From: JAMCRM01 sp041685075
Lineage (GTDB): Bacteria > Acidobacteriota > Terriglobia > Bryobacterales > Bryobacteraceae
NCBI GenBank assembly: GCA_041685075.1
Contig: JAWLGN010000006.1
Coordinates: forward strand, 1-47,548
Reading direction: 5' to 3'
Length of the DNA stretch: 47,548 bases
Part shown: positions 16,480 through 25,234 of the stretch, piece by piece
Numbering within the stretch: position 1 is the first letter of the stretch
Layout: every line of letters starts with the position of its first letter
Notes under the pieces: model-generated
What the model was told of the DNA's origin: nothing
The model's input: the letters and a program-made list of their open reading frames with translations, nothing else
The model's database searches: none
Program-made: the position numbers and the translations under genes

Positions 16480-17760
16480 TTGGCCGATTTCACCGAGCTG
16501 CTACGCTATAACGCCAATTATCGCCGCACCTGGATCGGGCAGGTGGTGAGCGAGACGGGCTACCACTTCAACACGATTGCGGTGCTGGCGCTGATCATGC
16601 AGACCAGCGGTTCGGGGCTGCTGGCGAGCGGCGTGATGCTGTCGCGGGCGATTCCGGCGATGCTGATGGGGCCGGTGGCGGGGGTGGCGCTCGACCGCTT
16701 CGACCGGAAACGGATCATGGTGGCGACGGACCTCGTGCGTACGGTCGTGGCGCTGGGGTTCATCCTGACGGTGAACAATCCCCAGCCGTGGCTGCTGTAC
16801 GTGTTGAGCGCGCTGCTGATGGGGGCGTCGCCGTTTTTCAACGCGGGGCGGGCTTCCATTCTTCCCTCCATCACCAGCCCGGCGGAGCTGCACACGGCCA
16901 ACTCCCTGACCCAGACAACGCAGTGGACGACGCTGACGTGCGGGACGGTGCTGGCGGGGTGGAGCGTAGCGAAGCTGGGGTACGAACTGGCGTTCGTGGT
17001 GAATGCGGCTTCGTTTCTGTGGTCGGCGCTGGCGATTGCGCGGCTGAAGCTGCCGGGGGGCTTTCGGCCGCAGCGCACGGGGAGCGCGCCGGCGCAGCCG
17101 TGGCGGGACTACGCGGACGGCGTGCGATACATCCTCTCGGTGCCGTTGATCTTCGGGATTGCCATGATCACGGTGGGGTGGGCGACGGGCGGCGGCGCGG
17201 CGCAGTTGCTGTTCACCCTGTTCGGCGAGCAGGTGTTCAACCGCGGGGCGGCGGGAATCGGGGAGATCTGGGGCGTAGCCGGCGTGGGGCTGATGCTGGG
17301 CGGCTGGATGGGACACGCCATCGGCAAGCGGGTGAGCTACACGGGCTACAAGCACACCATCACGGTGGCGTACGTGATCCACGGAGCCACGTACGTGCTG
17401 TTCAGCCAGATGCAGGCCTACTGGGCGGCGCTGTTGTTCATGATGCTTTCGCGGGTGGGGATGGCGGTGTGTTCGGTGATGAACAACTCGAAACTGCTGC
17501 AGCACACCAGCGACGAATACCGCGGGCGGGTGTTCGCCACGATGGAGACGCTGCGGTGGGGCGTCATGATGCTGTCGATGGCGGCCGCGGGCGTGGCGTC
17601 GGAGTACTGGAGCCCGCGCACCCTGGGAGCGGCAGCGGGCGCGCTGAGTTCGCTGACCGCGGTGTACTGGGGCTGGGCGAACTGGCGCGGGCGACTGCCG
17701 GAGCCGGCAGCGGGCGGGACGGCGCCGGAGCCTCAGCGGGTAGAGCGCGCGGGACCGTAG
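16480..17760 (+). CDS. MFS exporter (enterobactin/macrolide-exporter type)
   Basis: The 426-residue protein has about 12 hydrophobic segments and the MFS loop motif GVALDRFDRKRIM between helices 2 and 3. It resembles the MFS_3 group: FTELLRYNANYRRTWIGQVVSETG at the start and FFNAGRASILPSIT before helix 5. The initiation codon is TTG 16480; no in-frame ATG or GTG lies just upstream. Members export siderophores, macrolides and other small molecules. It is divergent from the FkbH/glycosyltransferase operon across 104 bases, so it is the likely exporter of that product. Its 3' end overlaps the convergent amidohydrolase gene by 28 bases. Confidence 0.88.
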   Translation: MADFTELLRYNANYRRTWIGQVVSETGYHFNTIAVLALIMQTSGSGLLASGVMLSRAIPAMLMGPVAGVALDRFDRKRIMVATDLVRTVVALGFILTVNNPQPWLLYVLSALLMGASPFFNAGRASILPSITSPAELHTANSLTQTTQWTTLTCGTVLAGWSVAKLGYELAFVVNAASFLWSALAIARLKLPGGFRPQRTGSAPAQPWRDYADGVRYILSVPLIFGIAMITVGWATGGGAAQLLFTLFGEQVFNRGAAGIGEIWGVAGVGLMLGGWMGHAIGKRVSYTGYKHTITVAYVIHGATYVLFSQMQAYWAALLFMMLSRVGMAVCSVMNNSKLLQHTSDEYRGRVFATMETLRWGVMMLSMAAAGVASEYWSPRTLGAAAGALSSLTAVYWGWANWRGRLPEPAAGGTAPEPQRVERAGP

Positions 17761-19310
17761 AGCACGCGGCCGGGGCGCTCGTCGGTGATGTTTCCATCCA
17801 GCAGGACGGGCCTGCCGTTTACCAGAACGTGACGCACTCCGACGGCGTACTGGTGCGGATTCTCGAAGGTCGCCTTGTCGGCGATGATGGCGGGGTCGAA
17901 TAGAACCACGTCGGCGCGCATGCCGGGACGCAGGAGGCCGCGGTCCGCGAGTCCGAGGCGGGCGGCGGGGATGGCGCTCATGCGGCGCACGGCGTCTTCC
18001 AGGGTGAGCACTTTCAACTCCCGAACATAACGGCCCAGCACGCGGGCGAAGGTACCGTAGCTGCGCGGGTGCGGCGAGGCCTGGCCGAAGATGGGGATGC
18101 CGCCATCGGAGGCCACCATGGTGAAGGGGTAGCGCAGGATGCGGACGAGATCGTCTTCACTGATGGCGTGGTAGATGGCGGAGCAGCCGCCTTTTTCTTC
18201 CAGGTGCATGGCCGTCTCGGCGGCGTTTTCGGGGGTGGGTTCGGCGCCGCGCTCGCGGGTGATCCGGGCGAGGCTCTTGCCGGCGAGCGAGGGATCGAAG
18301 GAGCAGGAGGCGATGACGATGTTCTTGGGGTCGCCGCCGCCGCGGTTTTCGAGGATGTTGGCGACGGCCGCGGCCTTGAGGCGGGCGCGGGTGGCGGGGT
18401 CCTGGAGGCGGGCGAGGAACTGCTTGCGACCGCCCTCCTGGGCCCACTGGGGAAAGAGCACGCGGGTGCCGGTGCTGGAGGCGGTGTAGGGGTACTGGTC
18501 GATGGTGACGTCGACGCCGCGGGCCCGGGCTTCTTCGACGAGGCGAAGGGTTTCTTTACTGAGGCCCCAGTTGGGCGCGCCGATGATTTTGTGGTGGGTG
18601 ATCTGGGTGGGAAGGCCGCCCTCCTCGCCGATGCGGATGGTTTCCTTCACGCTTTCGAGGATGCCGGCGGCTTCATCGCGCATATGGGAGATGTGGATGC
18701 CGCCGAGGGGCGCGACGGCGCGGGCGATTTCGATGACTTCTTCAGTGGGGGTGTAGTTGCCGGGAACGTAGTAGAGGCCGGTGGAGAGACCGAAGGCGCC
18801 CTGGAGCATGGCCTCGCGGGCGAGTTCGCGCATGCGGACGATTTCGGCGCGGGCTGCGGGACGGTTGGCGCTGTCCATGACTTTGGAGCGGATGCTTCCC
18901 TGCCCCACGAACATGCCGAAGTTAACGGCGGGGCGGAGGGCGGCGACTTTTTCCAGATACGGGCCGAGGGGGAGAGGCGAGCCGCCGTCGTTGCCTTCCA
19001 TGAGGGTGGTGACGCCCTGTCGGACGTAGTTTTCGGCGGTGGGGACGGCGGCGATGTTGCCGCGCGCGTGGGTGTGGATGTCGATGAAGCCGGGGGCGGC
19101 GGCAAGACCGCGGGCATCGATGGTGGCTCCGGCGGTGGCGGCGCGGAGGTTGCCTATGGCGGCGATGGCATCGCCCTGGACGGCGAGGTCGGCCTTGAAC
19201 CAGGGGGTCCCGGCGCCGTCGATGACGCGGGCGTTGCGGATGAGGAGGTCGTAGTGCTGGGCGGCGGCGGGCGTCGCGAGCAGGACGAGAAGCGGCAGGA
19301 GAGCGCGCAT
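17733..19310 (-). CDS. Exported N-acyl-D-amino-acid deacylase-like amidohydrolase
   Basis: ATG 19310 gives a cleavable signal (MRALLPLLVLLATPAAAQ). The 525-residue protein is an amidohydrolase of the D-aminoacylase group: LLIRNARVIDGAGTPW at the N-terminal beta-sandwich, metal motif PGFIDIHTHARG near residue 80, GLSTGLYYVPG, HISHMRDEAAG, TQITHHKIIG, VASDGGIP with the late catalytic Asp, and GLLRPGMRADVVLFDP at the C-terminal sandwich. It would hydrolyse N-acylated D-amino acids or similar amides outside the cytoplasm. It overlaps the MFS gene tail-to-tail by 28 bases and lies 23 bases downstream of the metallopeptidase gene, with which it may be cotranscribed. Confidence 0.9.
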   Translation of the reverse strand: MRALLPLLVLLATPAAAQHYDLLIRNARVIDGAGTPWFKADLAVQGDAIAAIGNLRAATAGATIDARGLAAAPGFIDIHTHARGNIAAVPTAENYVRQGVTTLMEGNDGGSPLPLGPYLEKVAALRPAVNFGMFVGQGSIRSKVMDSANRPAARAEIVRMRELAREAMLQGAFGLSTGLYYVPGNYTPTEEVIEIARAVAPLGGIHISHMRDEAAGILESVKETIRIGEEGGLPTQITHHKIIGAPNWGLSKETLRLVEEARARGVDVTIDQYPYTASSTGTRVLFPQWAQEGGRKQFLARLQDPATRARLKAAAVANILENRGGGDPKNIVIASCSFDPSLAGKSLARITRERGAEPTPENAAETAMHLEEKGGCSAIYHAISEDDLVRILRYPFTMVASDGGIPIFGQASPHPRSYGTFARVLGRYVRELKVLTLEDAVRRMSAIPAARLGLADRGLLRPGMRADVVLFDPAIIADKATFENPHQYAVGVRHVLVNGRPVLLDGNITDERPGRVLYGPARSTR

Positions 19311-19333
19311 TCCGAGATTATAGCCGGGCTGCG

Positions 19334-21364
19334 TTACTGGATGGACTTCAGGGCGCGCTCGGTTGCGGCCAGCAGGGACTGGGAGCCGACGGGAGCGCCG
19401 GTGGCGGTTTGCATCCACAGATCCGGGGAGAGGCGGCCGATTTTGGAGATGCGCTCGACTTCCGGGCCGATGGCGCCGGCTTTACGGAAGTGCTCTTCGA
19501 GCTGCGCGGCGATCAGGAAGCCGATGGGGTAGTCGGGCAGGTAGAGATAGCGCTCGATCATGTGGGAGTAGATGCCCAGGAGCGTGACGTCGCGGGTGCG
19601 GAAAACCGGGGCGTAGTACTTGTTCCAGATGTCGGTGGCGATGCCGATGACGGCCTGCTTAAGCTGCGCCGGGGTGGCGTTGGGATGGTCGTACATCCAG
19701 TGCCAGACGGCCATATCGACGAGGGCCACGCCCGAGATTTCGTAAGCCGACCAGAAATCGTTGAGGGTGCGGAGGGCCTGCTCGCGCGGGCCGGGAGTGG
19801 ACAGGCCCAGCAACTCCATATCCTTGGCCTGGAAGACGAAGGCGATGGCCTCGGTGAAGGCGGTGTTGGGGACGCCGTTGAGGAGCCAGTGATCGATGGT
19901 TTTGAGCGAGAAGGTCTGCTCGACATTATGGCCGAGTTCGTGGACGGCGATGTTGTAGCCCTTGTAGTCCATGCCGTTGGGGCCGACGCGGGTGCGAAGG
20001 CGGGCGGGGGCGGAGCGGAGCTGCGCGCCCCAGGCGTGGCCGGAGCCGCGGGCGGGTTCGACCACGATGTTTTCGGTGAGGTAGGCGGCGCGGGCGGGAG
20101 TGAAGCCCATGCCCTGGAGGATGCGGGGCATATCGGCGCGGAAGGCATCGGCGGTGGGGTAGCGCTTGCGGGTGATCTCGTCCAACTGGGGCTCGGTGTA
20201 CTGGCCGCTGGGCTTGAAGCCGGCGTACCAGATGTCGAAGGGTTCGAGCGGGCGGCCGAGGCGCTGTTCGATCAAAGCCGCGACCTTGGGGACGAGGGGA
20301 GAGGTGAGGACCTGCTCGAACATAGCGCGGACGCGGTCTTCGGACAGCTCGCGATTTTCGTTGAACTGGCGGGCGATGTGGGTGGGGGCGGTGGGGGAAT
20401 AGGGGTCCACGCGGCGCAGCGCCTGGAAGGTGCCGAGCAACATTGCGTAACGAGTGTCGGGCTCGGGACTGGCATCGACGGAGGCGGTTACGGCGGGGCG
20501 GTCATGGTCCTTCACGGGTGAGGGGCGGACCTGGTTGGCGGCGGGGTTCCAATCGACGATGGGGTTGTTGATTACGGCTTGCGGGATGGTCTGGCGGACG
20601 ATGTGGTCCATAACCTGGGCGATGAGGCGCTGGCGGGCGAGGCCGTCCTTCTCGGCGTAGTCGGCGCGGATCTGGTCGCGCAGGTTCCAGTGGGAGAGCA
20701 GGCGCATGCCGGCGGGAAAGAGGCGGCGGTTTTGCGGGTCAAGGACGTGGTGCATCCAGATGTTGTACTCGGCGATGTACTGCTCGGCCCGGGAACCGGC
20801 TTCGGAGATGGCCAGGTTGACTTCGGCGGGGACGCGGCGCGAGAAGCGCTGGGCGAGACGCACTTCGGCCCACTGGCGGCGGGACCAGCGGGGACCTTCG
20901 GCGAGGCGCTCGTCGAGCGTGGTGAGGGGGAAGTTGAGCAGGACGACGAAGGCCAGCTTGTTGCGGAAGAAGTCCTCGGTGCCGTGAGCGGCGGGGTCGT
21001 AGGCGGCGAAGATTTCGTCGTAGGGGGCGATGGGGCCGCGGTCGAGATCGACCTGGCGGCGGAAGTCGACGAGGATCTCGAGCATGTGGCCGTCGTACTG
21101 TTCGAGCAACTGTTCAAAGCGCCCGAATAACGTATCCAGAGCCGGCCCGGCAGGGACGAACTGGCGGCGGACGAAGGCTTCGAATGCGGCGGGGTCGCCG
21201 TCATCGGCTCGCCAGAAGGCGGCCACCTGACGCAACCCGCGCTGGATGCGCTGGCGCTGGCTTTCGCTGTGGCGGGTTACCAGTTCCGTTTCCAACTTGG
21301 GGAGCGTATCGGCAAGGCCGGGCTGCGCCATCAGGGCGGTGGCCACGAGGAGCGACGGCATCAT
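19334..21364 (-). CDS. Exported HExxH zinc metallopeptidase
   Basis: I chose ATG 21364, which gives MMPSLLVATALMAQPGLADT, a secretion signal; longer upstream starts give an unlikely Pro/Arg-rich leader. The 676-residue protein is largely helical and carries HELGH (His475, Glu476, His479). The sequence TAFTEAIAF about 25 residues on supplies the probable third ligand (Glu505), the spacing of gluzincins such as the M2/M3/M32-like oligopeptidases. Conserved aromatic blocks (YNIWMHHVLDPQNRRLFPAGM, VDMAVWHWMYDHPNA) suggest a deep substrate channel. It is likely a periplasmic oligopeptidase. It is divergent from the particle gene cluster that starts at 21513. Confidence 0.85.
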   Translation of the reverse strand: MMPSLLVATALMAQPGLADTLPKLETELVTRHSESQRQRIQRGLRQVAAFWRADDGDPAAFEAFVRRQFVPAGPALDTLFGRFEQLLEQYDGHMLEILVDFRRQVDLDRGPIAPYDEIFAAYDPAAHGTEDFFRNKLAFVVLLNFPLTTLDERLAEGPRWSRRQWAEVRLAQRFSRRVPAEVNLAISEAGSRAEQYIAEYNIWMHHVLDPQNRRLFPAGMRLLSHWNLRDQIRADYAEKDGLARQRLIAQVMDHIVRQTIPQAVINNPIVDWNPAANQVRPSPVKDHDRPAVTASVDASPEPDTRYAMLLGTFQALRRVDPYSPTAPTHIARQFNENRELSEDRVRAMFEQVLTSPLVPKVAALIEQRLGRPLEPFDIWYAGFKPSGQYTEPQLDEITRKRYPTADAFRADMPRILQGMGFTPARAAYLTENIVVEPARGSGHAWGAQLRSAPARLRTRVGPNGMDYKGYNIAVHELGHNVEQTFSLKTIDHWLLNGVPNTAFTEAIAFVFQAKDMELLGLSTPGPREQALRTLNDFWSAYEISGVALVDMAVWHWMYDHPNATPAQLKQAVIGIATDIWNKYYAPVFRTRDVTLLGIYSHMIERYLYLPDYPIGFLIAAQLEEHFRKAGAIGPEVERISKIGRLSPDLWMQTATGAPVGSQSLLAATERALKSIQ

Positions 21365-21512
21365 GCTTCTATCTTCGCCGAAAGGCGGTTCACGCGCAAA
21401 AATCAAAGAATTTTCTTTTTGTTTTGTTTGAGTTGGCCGGATTCGGCGGGCGGCGCGCGGGAGTGCGGGTGCTAGGTTTGAGTCGGGCAGAAACGCTGGA
21501 CCGGAGAGCCAG
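21365..21512. promoter_or_regulatory. Divergent intergenic region with AT-rich core
   Basis: This 148-base gap separates the metallopeptidase gene from the first particle gene. Bases 21398-21433 are strikingly AT-rich for this window, with oligo-A and oligo-T runs, which is typical of a promoter or nucleoid-protein site. It is the only long gap at the 5' side of the particle cluster, so the main promoter for that cluster probably lies here. I cannot assign -35 and -10 boxes with confidence. Confidence 0.4.
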
Positions 21513-21989
21513 ATGACAACCACGAAGAAAAAAACAAGAGCGGTACGGAAAGGCGTTCGGAAGGCAGGCACCAAGCGGGCGGCGCAGGAGACGACCCAGG
21601 GGGCGGCGCTGGAGACGACTCAAGAGGCAGCGAAGGAGACGACCCAGGAGGCGGCTCAGGAGACGGCCCGGCGGGCGGCGAAGACGGTGACCAAGCGAAC
21701 GGCGGCGACGGCGACCAAGCGGGCGCCGAGGAGGACGACCCGGGGGGCGGCGAAGAAAGTGAAGGAGACCAAGACCAAGCCGGCGATGGGTACGAAGACG
21801 CGACGGACGGTAAGCCCGCGCAGGCTGGTGGACAAGGCCATTCAGAACATCGGGAGCAAGCTGGAGACCGACGAAGTCAAGGGGAGCTATGGCGACCTGA
21901 TCCGGCTGCTGCAGCTCAAGAAGGAATTACAGGCGGAAACACCGCGGGAAATCCAGGTGAAATGGGTCGAAGAAAAATCGAGCGAGTGA
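21513..21989 (+). CDS. Small-terminase-like protein with histone-H1-like N-terminus
   Basis: The 158-residue protein has two halves. Residues 1-100 are Lys/Arg/Ala/Thr-rich and repetitive, with an 8-residue unit (ETTQEAAK and variants) four times, then KTVTKRTAATATKRAPRRTT, which resembles bacterial histone-H1-like DNA-binding tails. Residues 105-158 (VDKAIQNIGSKLETDEVKGS, then YGDLIRLLQLKKELQAE) look like the C-terminal segment of small-terminase or terminase-associated proteins. It overlaps the large terminase gene by 28 bases, the usual position of a small terminase. I infer a DNA-binding role in packaging from this context; the family assignment is tentative. Confidence 0.6.
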   Translation: MTTTKKKTRAVRKGVRKAGTKRAAQETTQGAALETTQEAAKETTQEAAQETARRAAKTVTKRTAATATKRAPRRTTRGAAKKVKETKTKPAMGTKTRRTVSPRRLVDKAIQNIGSKLETDEVKGSYGDLIRLLQLKKELQAETPREIQVKWVEEKSSE

Positions 21990-23260
21990 TCCAGTACGAG
22001 CCGCTGCCGTCGCAGAAGCGGTTCCACGAGAGTACAGCGCGGTTCAAAGGCTTCTCGGGACCGATCGGGAGCGGGAAGAGCCAGGCGCTGTGCCATGAGG
22101 CCATCCGGCTGGCGTATATGAACCCGGGGCGGATGGGACTGGTGGGAGCGCCGACGTATCCGATGCTGCGGGACTCGACGCAGGCCACGCTGTTCGAAAT
22201 TCTGGAGCGCGACAAGATTCCCTACGAGCACAACAAGGCGGAGAACGTGCTGACCCTGACGGACACGCGTTCGCGAGTGGTGTTCCGCGCGGTGGACGAC
22301 TACGAGAGGCTGCGCGGAACCAACCTGGCCTGGTTCGGAGTGGACGAGTTGACCTATACGCCGCAGGAGGCGTGGCTGCGGCTGGAAGGACGGCTGCGGG
22401 ATCCGCGGGCGAACCGGCTGTGCGGCTTCGCAGTGTGGACGCCGAAGGGGTACGACTGGGTCTACCAGAAGTTCGTGGCGGAACCGGTGACGGGCTATGA
22501 AACGATCGTCGCGGAGGCGTTTGAGAACCGGCACTTACTGGACAAGGTGCCGGATTTCTACGAGCGGCTGAAGTCGAGCTACGACGAGAACCTGTACCGG
22601 CAAGAGGTGCTGGGACAGTACCTGACGCTGCTGGGCGGGCTGGTGTACACGTCGTTCCGGCGGACCGACCACGTGACGGACCTGGCGCCGGTAGCGGGAG
22701 CGCCGCTGCTGTGGGCGCTGGATTTCAACGTGGATCCGATGGCGTCGGTGGTGGCGCAGGCCGTGGGCGAGACGATCTACGTGCTGGACGAGATTGTCTT
22801 GCGGCACGCGAGCACGGAGGAGGCTTGCGAGGAGTTCGAGCGGCGCTTTCCGAATCCGAAGCAGCGGGTGGTGGTGTACGGGGACGCGTCGGGGAACCAG
22901 CGGCAGACGACGGGCACGACCGATTACGAGGTGATCGACAGGTTCTTCAAGGCGCACTGGTGGGCGCCGGTGGAGTACAAGGTGCCCAACAGCAATCCGC
23001 CGGTACGGGAGCGGGTGGCGTTGGTGAACTCGAAGCTGCGCAACGCGGCGGGGCAGGTGCAGTTGCTGGTGGACCAGAAGTGCAAGGAACTGGTGAAGGA
23101 CTTCGAGCAGGTGTGCTACAGGCCCGACAGCGGTGCGATTGACAAGGACCGGGACCGCAGGCGCACGCACTTAAGCGATGCGCTTGGGTACCTGGTGTGG
23201 CAGGTGTGCCGTCCGGAACCCACGGTGGGGGAGCGGACGACGCGGCTGCCGATTTGGTAG
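21962..23260 (+). CDS. Phage terminase large subunit (TerL)
   Basis: The 432-residue protein has both TerL domains. The ATPase has Walker A GPIGSGKS at residues 33-40 and Walker B LAWFGVDEL around 122-130. The RNase H-like nuclease has acidic residues in ALDFNVDP near 254 and VYGDASGN near 306. It is the motor that packages DNA into procapsids. The ATG lies inside the end of the preceding small-terminase-like gene, and the portal gene follows 12 bases after its stop. The length is typical for headful-packaging terminases and nothing is missing. Confidence 0.93.
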   Translation: MGRRKIERVIQYEPLPSQKRFHESTARFKGFSGPIGSGKSQALCHEAIRLAYMNPGRMGLVGAPTYPMLRDSTQATLFEILERDKIPYEHNKAENVLTLTDTRSRVVFRAVDDYERLRGTNLAWFGVDELTYTPQEAWLRLEGRLRDPRANRLCGFAVWTPKGYDWVYQKFVAEPVTGYETIVAEAFENRHLLDKVPDFYERLKSSYDENLYRQEVLGQYLTLLGGLVYTSFRRTDHVTDLAPVAGAPLLWALDFNVDPMASVVAQAVGETIYVLDEIVLRHASTEEACEEFERRFPNPKQRVVVYGDASGNQRQTTGTTDYEVIDRFFKAHWWAPVEYKVPNSNPPVRERVALVNSKLRNAAGQVQLLVDQKCKELVKDFEQVCYRPDSGAIDKDRDRRRTHLSDALGYLVWQVCRPEPTVGERTTRLPIW

Positions 23261-23272
23261 GCGAGGAAGGCC

Positions 23273-24643
23273 ATGGAGACGATCAACCGAGAGCATCCGG
23301 AGTACATCCGCAAGGCGGCGATGTGGGGGCGGTACCGGGACTTGTACGCCGGCGGCGAACAGTTCCGGCAGAACGCGGGAGGGTACCTGAGGCGCCGGAA
23401 CAAGGAGCCGCAGGAGATCTATGCCGAGCGCATGGAGCACGTGTTCTACGAAAACTACGTAGGCTCGATTATCGACTGGTACGCGGCTACGCTGATGCGG
23501 CGCGAGCCGATGATGCTGTTCGAGGGGAACGACGAGCGGGGGCGGGAGTTCTTCAACGAGTTCGCCGAGGACTGCGACCGGAAGGGGACCAACTTCACGG
23601 AGTTTGTACGGCAGCGCTTCGTAGAAGCGATGGTGTACGGGCGGAGCTACATGGTGGTGGACTTTCCGCGGAGAGCGCTGCCGGCGGCCAACCGCGCGGA
23701 AGAAGATGCCACGGGGCGGTCGCGGGCGTTTCTGGTGGAGTACTCGCCGCAGGAGTTGATCAACTGGAGCTACGACCCGGAAGAGGGCGGGCTGGAGTGG
23801 GTGGTGCTGCGGACCTCGTGGCTGCGGCCCGGGAAGGTGACGGACACCAGGACGGAGCGGGAGACGCGGTGGCTGTACTACGACCGCGAGAACTACCGGA
23901 TCTACAGGAGAACGTCGGACGGCAAGGCGATCGAGCAGACCGACGAGGGGCGGCACGGGCTGGCGGCGCTCAAGCGGGTGCCGCTGTTCGAACTGCGAGT
24001 GAGCGAAGGGCTCTGGCTCATGAACAAAGCGGCGCTGCTGCAACTGGAGCACTTCAACAAGTCGAATTCGCTGGCCTGGGCGATGACGGTGGGGCTGTTT
24101 GCGATGCCGGTGATCTTCTCGGACAAAGAGTTCCAGCAGGTCTTGGGAGAGTCCTACTACCTGAAGCTGGGTAAGGAGGACCGCTTCGGGTGGACCGAGC
24201 CGGCGGGGAACGTGTTCCAGATTGCGGCGGACAACCTGGTGCGGCTGAAAGACGAGATCTACAGGGTCTGCTACCTGATGAACCAGGCGGCTTCGCCCTC
24301 GGGCGGAGTGGGGCAATCGGGATTGAGCAAGCAGCGGGACTTCAGCGTGACGGTGGAGGTGCTGCGGGCCTACGGCGATGCGGTGAAGGAGTGCATGAAG
24401 CAGGTGCTGCGGGCAATCGCGGCGGCCCGGCAGGACAGATTGTCGGTAGACGTTTCGGGGCTGGACGAGTTCGATATCGGGGACTTCAGCACGGACCTGG
24501 AAGATGCCGAGCGGCTGCTGAAGCTGGGGATCCCGTCGCAAACGCTGCGGCAGCAAATGTTCAAGAAGCTGGCCTTCAAGTACCTGTGCGACGTGCGCCA
24601 GGAGCTGAAGAACGCCATCGCGCAAGAAATCGACCAAGGGTAA
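23273..24643 (+). CDS. Phage portal protein
   Basis: The 456-residue protein follows TerL directly. It reads as an alpha/beta portal of the DUF4055-like type: EHPEYIRKAAMWGRYRDLYA, then FYENYVGSIIDWYAATLMRR, VYGRSYMVVDFP, LVEYSPQELINWSYD, and a helical stem/crown with LEHFNKSNSLAWAMTVGLF and GVGQSGLSKQRDFSVTVEVL. Portals form the dodecameric DNA entry ring of the capsid and bind TerL. The assignment rests on these segments and on gene order (TerL, portal, scaffold, coat). Confidence 0.85.
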   Translation: METINREHPEYIRKAAMWGRYRDLYAGGEQFRQNAGGYLRRRNKEPQEIYAERMEHVFYENYVGSIIDWYAATLMRREPMMLFEGNDERGREFFNEFAEDCDRKGTNFTEFVRQRFVEAMVYGRSYMVVDFPRRALPAANRAEEDATGRSRAFLVEYSPQELINWSYDPEEGGLEWVVLRTSWLRPGKVTDTRTERETRWLYYDRENYRIYRRTSDGKAIEQTDEGRHGLAALKRVPLFELRVSEGLWLMNKAALLQLEHFNKSNSLAWAMTVGLFAMPVIFSDKEFQQVLGESYYLKLGKEDRFGWTEPAGNVFQIAADNLVRLKDEIYRVCYLMNQAASPSGGVGQSGLSKQRDFSVTVEVLRAYGDAVKECMKQVLRAIAAARQDRLSVDVSGLDEFDIGDFSTDLEDAERLLKLGIPSQTLRQQMFKKLAFKYLCDVRQELKNAIAQEIDQG

Positions 24644-24661
24644 TCAGGAAGCGAGGAGGTT

Positions 24662-25198
24662 ATGGCAGAGACGGACATCGGAGCGGTAGTGCGGCAGGCG
24701 CTGGAGGAATTCTCGGCGCAGCAGCAGGCCAAAAACGAGCCGGCCTACAAGGCCGAGCTGGCGGAAGAGCGGCGACGGCGGGAGGAACTGGAACGCCGGA
24801 TCAACGCATTGACGGAGGAAAACCGGCGGGCGCGAGAACAGGCGGCGGAGGCGGAGCGCAGCGCCACCATCCGCGCGGAGTTGCAGCGCCTGGGGGTAGC
24901 CAAAGTCGATTTGGCCTACAAGGCGGTGCAGGACGGGGTAGTCCGCACCGAGGACGGGCGGCTGGTGGCCCGGACGGAGAGCGGCGAGGTTGGGCTGCAG
25001 GATTACCTGTCCGGCTTCGTGGCGGAGAACCCGGAGTTTCTGCCCGCGCGGATTGCGGGCGGGACGGGATTGACGGCGACGCAGAAGGCGCCCCTGGCGG
25101 GCGTGGACCTGGAGCGGATTCGACCCGGTATGAGCAGCGAGGAGAGGGAGCGCGTGCGGCAGGAGATCCTGCGAGTGGCCGCACAGTCAAAGGCGTAA
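24662..25198 (+). CDS. Capsid scaffolding protein
   Basis: The 178-residue protein has a strong ribosome site (GAGGAGGT right before ATG 24662). Residues 25-80 are a charged coiled coil (ELAEERRRREELERRINAL) and the C-terminus is a short basic helix (SSEERERVRQEILRVAAQSK), the layout of phage scaffolds that bind coat protein through the C-terminal helix. It lies directly between portal and coat, as expected. No protease motif is visible, so procapsid maturation proteolysis would need another gene. Confidence 0.75.
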   Translation: MAETDIGAVVRQALEEFSAQQQAKNEPAYKAELAEERRRREELERRINALTEENRRAREQAAEAERSATIRAELQRLGVAKVDLAYKAVQDGVVRTEDGRLVARTESGEVGLQDYLSGFVAENPEFLPARIAGGTGLTATQKAPLAGVDLERIRPGMSSEERERVRQEILRVAAQSKA

Positions 25199-25201
25199 GA
25201 G

Positions 25202-25218
25202 GCGGCGCCGGGCGCCGC
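25202..25218 (+). promoter_or_regulatory. GC-rich hairpin just upstream of the coat gene
   Basis: A 7-bp perfect stem (25202-25208 with 25212-25218) has a 3-base loop. It lies between the scaffold stop and the coat ribosome site (AAAAGGAG). It could protect the coat mRNA 5' end after processing, or modestly terminate. Confidence 0.4.
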
Positions 25219-25234
25219 ACGAAAAGGAGAATAC

